Shown piece after piece: positions 61,531 through 64,000 of a stretch of DNA of 64,000 bases. The notes below the pieces were generated by a model. That model ran no database searches, had not been told where the DNA came from, and saw nothing but the letters and a program-made list of their open reading frames with translations. Position numbers and translations under genes: made by a program. Source of the stretch: Pseudoflavonifractor intestinihominis (GTDB lineage Bacteria; Bacillota; Clostridia; Oscillospirales; Oscillospiraceae); assembly GCF_040096055.1 (NCBI RefSeq), contig NZ_JBBMFK010000020.1, positions 1 to 64,000 of the forward strand, written 5' to 3'. Numbering within the stretch: the stretch's first letter is position 1; each line of letters starts with the position of its first letter.

Positions 61531-61885
61531 GCCTTCCCCCTGGGGGGGGGGAAGGTGCCCCAGTGCGCACACTGGGACGGATGAGGGGAAAGGTTACAGT
61601 GAGCGCCGCAGTCCCCCTCATCAGTCTCGCTGGCGCTCGACAGCTTCCCCCAGAGGGGGAAGCCAGAGAAAACGCCGTGTCCTAGGCCTTCCCCCCGGGG
61701 GGAAGGTGGCTGGCCGAAGGCCAGACGGATGAGGGGAAAGGTTATAGTGAGCGCCGCAGTCCCCCTCATCAGTCTCGCTGGCGCTCGACAGCTTCCCCCA
61801 GAGGGGGAAGCCAGAGAAAGCACCGTGTCCTAGGCCTTCCCCCTGGGGGGAAGGTGGCTGGCCGAAGGCCAGACGGATGAGGGGG
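61531..61885 (+). repeat. M1 repeat array R9 with a 148-base tandem duplication
   Basis: An M1 (hairpin CCCCAGTGCGCACACTGGGA), then two nearly identical 148-base units (61591-61738 and 61739-61885). Each unit holds a left-facing M1 (CCCCTCATCAGTCTCGCTGGC) and a right-facing M1 (CTGGCCGAAGGCCAG, GATGAGGGG). It shows that this family can amplify in tandem. Confidence 0.9.
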
Positions 61886-61912
61886 ACAACCTCCGCCGCC
61901 CATCAAACCGCA

Positions 61913-61948
61913 GACAAGCCCGCGCCGCTTTTGCGGCGCGGGCTTGTC
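61913..61948. terminator. Palindromic terminator near the RHH gene
   Basis: GACAAGCCCGCGCCGC and GCGGCGCGGGCTTGTC form a perfect 16-base stem, just after the stop of the minus-strand ribbon-helix-helix gene. T runs are short. Confidence 0.65.
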
Positions 61949-61949
61949 G

Positions 61950-62111
61950 TTACTGCTGCTGTTTCTTTTTCTCCAGGTCCTCCAGGTGGGCCTTGAGCAC
62001 CAGGTTGATATAGCTGGACAGGGACCGGTCCTCCCCCTCCGCCAGTGCCTGAATCTGTTCCAAAACAGGCATATCCAGTGTAATACTGACACTTTTTTTC
62101 AAAGGTTTCAC
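61950..62111 (-). CDS. Ribbon-helix-helix (Arc/CopG-type) DNA-binding protein
   Basis: A 53-residue protein with a ribbon-helix-helix pattern: a strand KSVSITLDMPVL, then helices EQIQALAEGEDR and LSSYINLVLKAHLEDLEK. Such dimers bind short palindromes and often repress their own promoter. The GTG at 62111 has a perfect GAGGTGAT. It is divergent from a 70-residue gene, with an inverted repeat (CACGATT/AATCGTG) between, which looks like a shared operator. An antitoxin role is possible. Confidence 0.78.
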   Translation of the reverse strand: MKPLKKSVSITLDMPVLEQIQALAEGEDRSLSSYINLVLKAHLEDLEKKKQQQ

Positions 62112-62144
62112 GGTATCACCTCTACACGAGATGATACTATAATT

Positions 62145-62179
62145 CACGATTTCCTTTTGCATTATAGTGTTTAATCGTG
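62145..62179. promoter_or_regulatory. Candidate operator (inverted repeat) between divergent genes
   Basis: CACGATT (62145-62151) and AATCGTG (62173-62179), 21 bases apart, flank the promoter of the 70-residue gene and lie near the RHH start. Confidence 0.45.
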
Positions 62180-62185
62180 TAAAAT
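62157..62185 (+). promoter_or_regulatory. Promoter of the 70-residue gene
   Basis: TTGCAT (62157-62162), a 17-base spacer and TAAAAT (62180-62185), overlapping one operator arm. Confidence 0.6.
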
Positions 62186-62203
62186 AGTGGCGAGGTGATA
62201 AAA

Positions 62204-62416
62204 ATGTACACAAACGACTTTGAAGCGGCGTTTTCCGCGTTTTTGGAGCGGCACGAGTACGACGAGGCGGAGAATTATCTGTTTTCCATGGTGCGGCTGG
62301 CCTTTGCGGCCGGCTGGCGGGCGGCTGGAGGCGAGCCGCCGGTGGCGGAGAAGATCTACCAGCTCCTCTCCCCCGCCGGGGACAAGGACGCCGGCGAGGG
62401 GACCCGGGACGGCTGA
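62204..62416 (+). CDS. Small protein divergent from the RHH gene
   Basis: A 70-residue protein (MYTNDFEAAFSAFLERHEYD start), mostly helical, with a hydrophobic middle (YLFSMVRLAFAAGWRAAG). No known domain. GAGGTGAT lies six bases before the ATG at 62204. The pairing with an RHH protein recalls toxin-antitoxin or phage-type modules, but the divergent order is unlike most toxin-antitoxin loci. Function unknown. Confidence 0.65.
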   Translation: MYTNDFEAAFSAFLERHEYDEAENYLFSMVRLAFAAGWRAAGGEPPVAEKIYQLLSPAGDKDAGEGTRDG

Positions 62417-62491
62417 AGTCTGACCGGGGAGGTCAAAGGCGCGTTCTCCGGTTCCGGGACGGGGCCGGTCGAAAAAAGATGAAAAACCCTC

Positions 62492-62539
62492 TTGCTTTTT
62501 TCGAACATTTGTTGTATCCTATATTCGAACGCAGGTTCC
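62492..62539 (+). promoter_or_regulatory. SOS promoter with two LexA-type boxes
   Basis: TTGCTT (62492-62497), a 17-base spacer and TATCCT (62515-62520). Box 1, CGAACATTTGTTGT (62502-62515), lies in the spacer. Box 2, CGAACGCAGGTTCC (62526-62539), has the full GAAC-N4-GTTC core of Gram-positive LexA sites. Confidence 0.65.
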
Positions 62540-62640
62540 ATAACGGCGGGAAAATGACCTGCCGGGGCGGAATCTAAAAGTCCGGTTTATAGGACGCAAT
62601 ATGTGCTATTCTGGACTCATCAAAGCCGGGAGGGAACGCC

Positions 62641-63012
62641 ATGGAGACCATCTACTACCGCCTGGACGCGCGGCGTCTGACTGTATACCACATGGCCAGC
62701 GGGGAGGCCGCCCCCGCGCCCAGGGATATGCTCTTTCTCCGCTCCCGGCCCAAGGCGCCCCGGCCGGAGGGGAAGGTGCTGGACTTCGACGCCTGCCGCC
62801 GGGCCCTGGCCGGGGAGCCGGAGGAGGAAGCCCAACCCGACGCCGGTTCTGCCGGGGAATGCGCCCCCGCCGGGGACAAAAGCGCCCCTGAAGGCGGCGC
62901 GCCCCGTGTCCGCCGCCCCCACCGGCTCCGCCTGGCCCTGGACGCCGCCGCCTCCCTGGCGGTGGTGGTGATGGCGGCGGTGGTGGTGGGCCAGTTCCTC
63001 CGCCTGTTCTGA
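62641..63012 (+). CDS. Predicted SOS-regulated single-helix membrane protein
   Basis: A 123-residue protein I do not recognise. The N-terminal 35 residues are mixed charged and hydrophobic; a variable Pro/Glu/Ala/Arg-rich middle (about 36-95) follows. One C-terminal transmembrane helix lies at about 100-121 (AASLAVVVMAAVVVGQFLRL), so it is tail-anchored. AGGGAACGCC precedes the ATG. The upstream LexA boxes suggest induction by DNA damage. Small one-helix proteins are common SOS division inhibitors (YneA, SidA), so that role is proposed, not shown. Confidence 0.65.
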   Translation: METIYYRLDARRLTVYHMASGEAAPAPRDMLFLRSRPKAPRPEGKVLDFDACRRALAGEPEEEAQPDAGSAGECAPAGDKSAPEGGAPRVRRPHRLRLALDAAASLAVVVMAAVVVGQFLRLF

Positions 63013-63054
63013 AGGCGGAACACGAATTTTTTGCCCCCATTTCCCCCGCTGTCC

Positions 63055-63083
63055 TTGACGCAACCCGGTTTTGGTGATACAAT
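63055..63083 (+). promoter_or_regulatory. Promoter of the glycyl-tRNA synthetase T-box transcript
   Basis: TTGACG (63055-63060), a 17-base spacer and TACAAT (63078-63083). Confidence 0.85.
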
Positions 63084-63089
63084 GTCCCG

Positions 63090-63316
63090 CAGAAACAGGC
63101 ATTGACCGGGAGGAGTACGCGGAGACCCGGACCTGAGAGAGACGCCGGCTGGTGGAAGGCGCCCGAAGGTCCCGCGGAAGGCGCCCGCAAGCCGCGGGGA
63201 GGAAATGCCCCGCCGGTCCCCGCCGTTACCGGGTTCGAGTGCGGAGCGGTCACGCTCCGAATTCAGGTGGCACCACGGAGATATTCCGCCCTGAGCTGAG
63301 GCTCAGGGCGGTTTTT
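63090..63316 (+). promoter_or_regulatory. T-box riboswitch with Gly (GGC) specifier
   Basis: The stem I S-turn AGTA is at about 63115-63118. Upper pairing (GGACCT/AGGTCC and CGCG/CGCG) leaves GAAGGCG, with GGC at 63180-63182 as the glycine specifier. The T-box core GGTGGCACCACGG is at 63267-63279. The terminator CCGCCCTGAGC/GCTCAGGGCGG (63286-63311) ends in five T. The TGGC discriminator base would pair with G73, whereas most bacterial tRNA-Gly have U73. Confidence 0.9.
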
Positions 63317-63373
63317 GTTTTCCGGCCGCCCGTTTACCGGCAAATCACAGACAGAAGGAGTTTGAGTTTTATA

Positions 63374-64000
63374 ATGAAGAACACCGAAAAGACCATGGAA
63401 AAGATCGTGGCCCTGTGCAAGGGCCGGGGCTTCGTCTATCCCGGCAGCGAGATCTACGGCGGCCTGGCCAACTCCTGGGACTACGGCCCTCTGGGCGTGG
63501 AGCTGAAGAACAACGTGAAGCGGGCCTGGTGGAAGAAGTTCGTCCAGGAGAACCCCTACAACGTGGGTCTGGACGCCGCCATCCTGATGAACCCCCAGGT
63601 GTGGGTGGCCTCCGGCCATGTGTCCACCTTCAACGACCCCCTCATCGACTGCAAGGCCTGCAAGATGCGCCACCGCGCTGACAAGCTGATCGAGGACTGG
63701 CTCCAGGAGCAGGGCCGCACCGACGTGAACGTGGAGGCCATGACCCAGGAGGAGATGGTGGCCTTCATCCGGGAGAACAGCATCCCCTGCCCCGGCTGCG
63801 GCAAGAGCGACTTCACCGACATCCGCAAGTTCAACCTGATGTTCAAGACCCACCAGGGCGTCACCGAGGACACCTCCACCGAGGTGTACCTGCGGCCCGA
63901 GACCGCCCAGGGCATCTTTGTCAACTTCCAGAACATCCAGCGCACCACCCGCAAGAAGCTGCCCTTCGGCGTGTGCCAGGTGGGCAAGAGCTTCCGCAAC
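63374..64000 (+). CDS. Glycyl-tRNA synthetase (single-chain type), 5' part
   Basis: A partial CDS of 209 codons that runs off the right edge. It is the single-chain class II GlyRS (about 460 residues when complete), not the alpha2beta2 form. Typical regions are GFVYPGSEIYGGLANSWDYGPLG, the zinc-binding CKACKMRHRADK with CPGCGK, and motif-2 start RPETAQGIFVNF...GVCQVGKSFRN. It charges tRNA-Gly, and a T-box leader controls it. GAAGGAG lies 13 bases before the ATG, a slightly long gap. Confidence 0.95.
   Translation, partial: MKNTEKTMEKIVALCKGRGFVYPGSEIYGGLANSWDYGPLGVELKNNVKRAWWKKFVQENPYNVGLDAAILMNPQVWVASGHVSTFNDPLIDCKACKMRHRADKLIEDWLQEQGRTDVNVEAMTQEEMVAFIRENSIPCPGCGKSDFTDIRKFNLMFKTHQGVTEDTSTEVYLRPETAQGIFVNFQNIQRTTRKKLPFGVCQVGKSFRN

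Noticed and set aside
61531..61885. Repeat array as a CRISPR locus
   Set aside because: Units are two-hairpin palindromes in alternating orientation without unique spacers, and no cas gene is in the window.
63230..63265. tRNA-like GGGTTCGAGTGC before the glycyl-tRNA synthetase gene
   Set aside because: It is part of the T-box leader; no acceptor or anticodon arms can be folded around it, and the T-box core follows directly.

Overview
The window is GC-rich bacterial chromosome around a replication origin. The gene content suggests a spore-forming member of the Clostridia, probably Oscillospiraceae (Flavonifractor/Pseudoflavonifractor-like). The signs are Gpr, Soj/Spo0J and Noc with parS sites, RicT and DarA, RemB, T-box leaders on tRNA synthetase genes, SLH-domain surface proteins and a butyryl-CoA:acetate CoA-transferase-type enzyme. 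This placement is inferred from families, not from a database search.

Layout. 0-5 kb (minus strand): CoA-transferase, YitT-type membrane protein, GNAT acetyltransferase and an SLH/GH18 cell-wall hydrolase. 5-14 kb (plus): noc, three parS sites, parA, parB, a coiled-coil membrane protein, a fourth parS, serS, mscL, rsmG, a MinD-like ATPase, a zinc-ribbon protein and a methylglyoxal-synthase-fold protein without the catalytic residues. 14-27 kb (plus): T-box leader, hisS, an SLH protein, aspS, a tyrosine phosphatase, an Orn/Lys/Arg decarboxylase, darA-holB-ricT. 28-32 kb (minus): jag, yidC, yidD, rnpA, rpmH. 32-45 kb (plus): dnaA, oriC in the dnaA-dnaN gap, dnaN, a hotdog thioesterase, rlbA, recF, small membrane genes, remB, gyrB, a lipoprotein, gyrA. 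45-64 kb: two DUF559 nuclease genes, rnhA, pentapeptide and YihY proteins, rpsT, gpr, zinc-ribbon proteins, a shikimate-kinase-like gene, a DEAD-box helicase, a TDT transporter, pta, lepA, a ribbon-helix-helix pair, an SOS-box-controlled membrane protein, and the start of a T-box-controlled glycyl-tRNA synthetase gene at the right edge.

The most unusual content lies between genes. A modular family of interspersed repeats occupies nine large intergenic sites plus several single units. The basic unit (M1) is a conserved C-run/G-run hairpin, then a second hairpin whose sequence differs between copies but stays self-complementary, then a GATGAGGGG end. Larger copies add three further modules (M2, M3, M4). 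The two DUF559 (Vsr-like) nuclease genes each lie exactly between an M1 end reading GATGAGGGG and an M1 start reading CCCCTCATC, so the repeats form inverted ends around the gene. I propose that the DUF559 cassettes are the gene-carrying form of the repeat family. The second cassette sits directly upstream of rnhA and reads in frame into it. The 3' ends of rnhA and of pta are each duplicated across palindrome-rich sequence.

Gene order from rpmH to gyrA matches other Firmicutes origins. In contrast, the roughly 22 kb block from noc to ricT reads toward dnaA and would be replicated head-on if oriC is where the DnaA boxes place it. No rRNA, tRNA, CRISPR array or recognisable transposase gene was seen.
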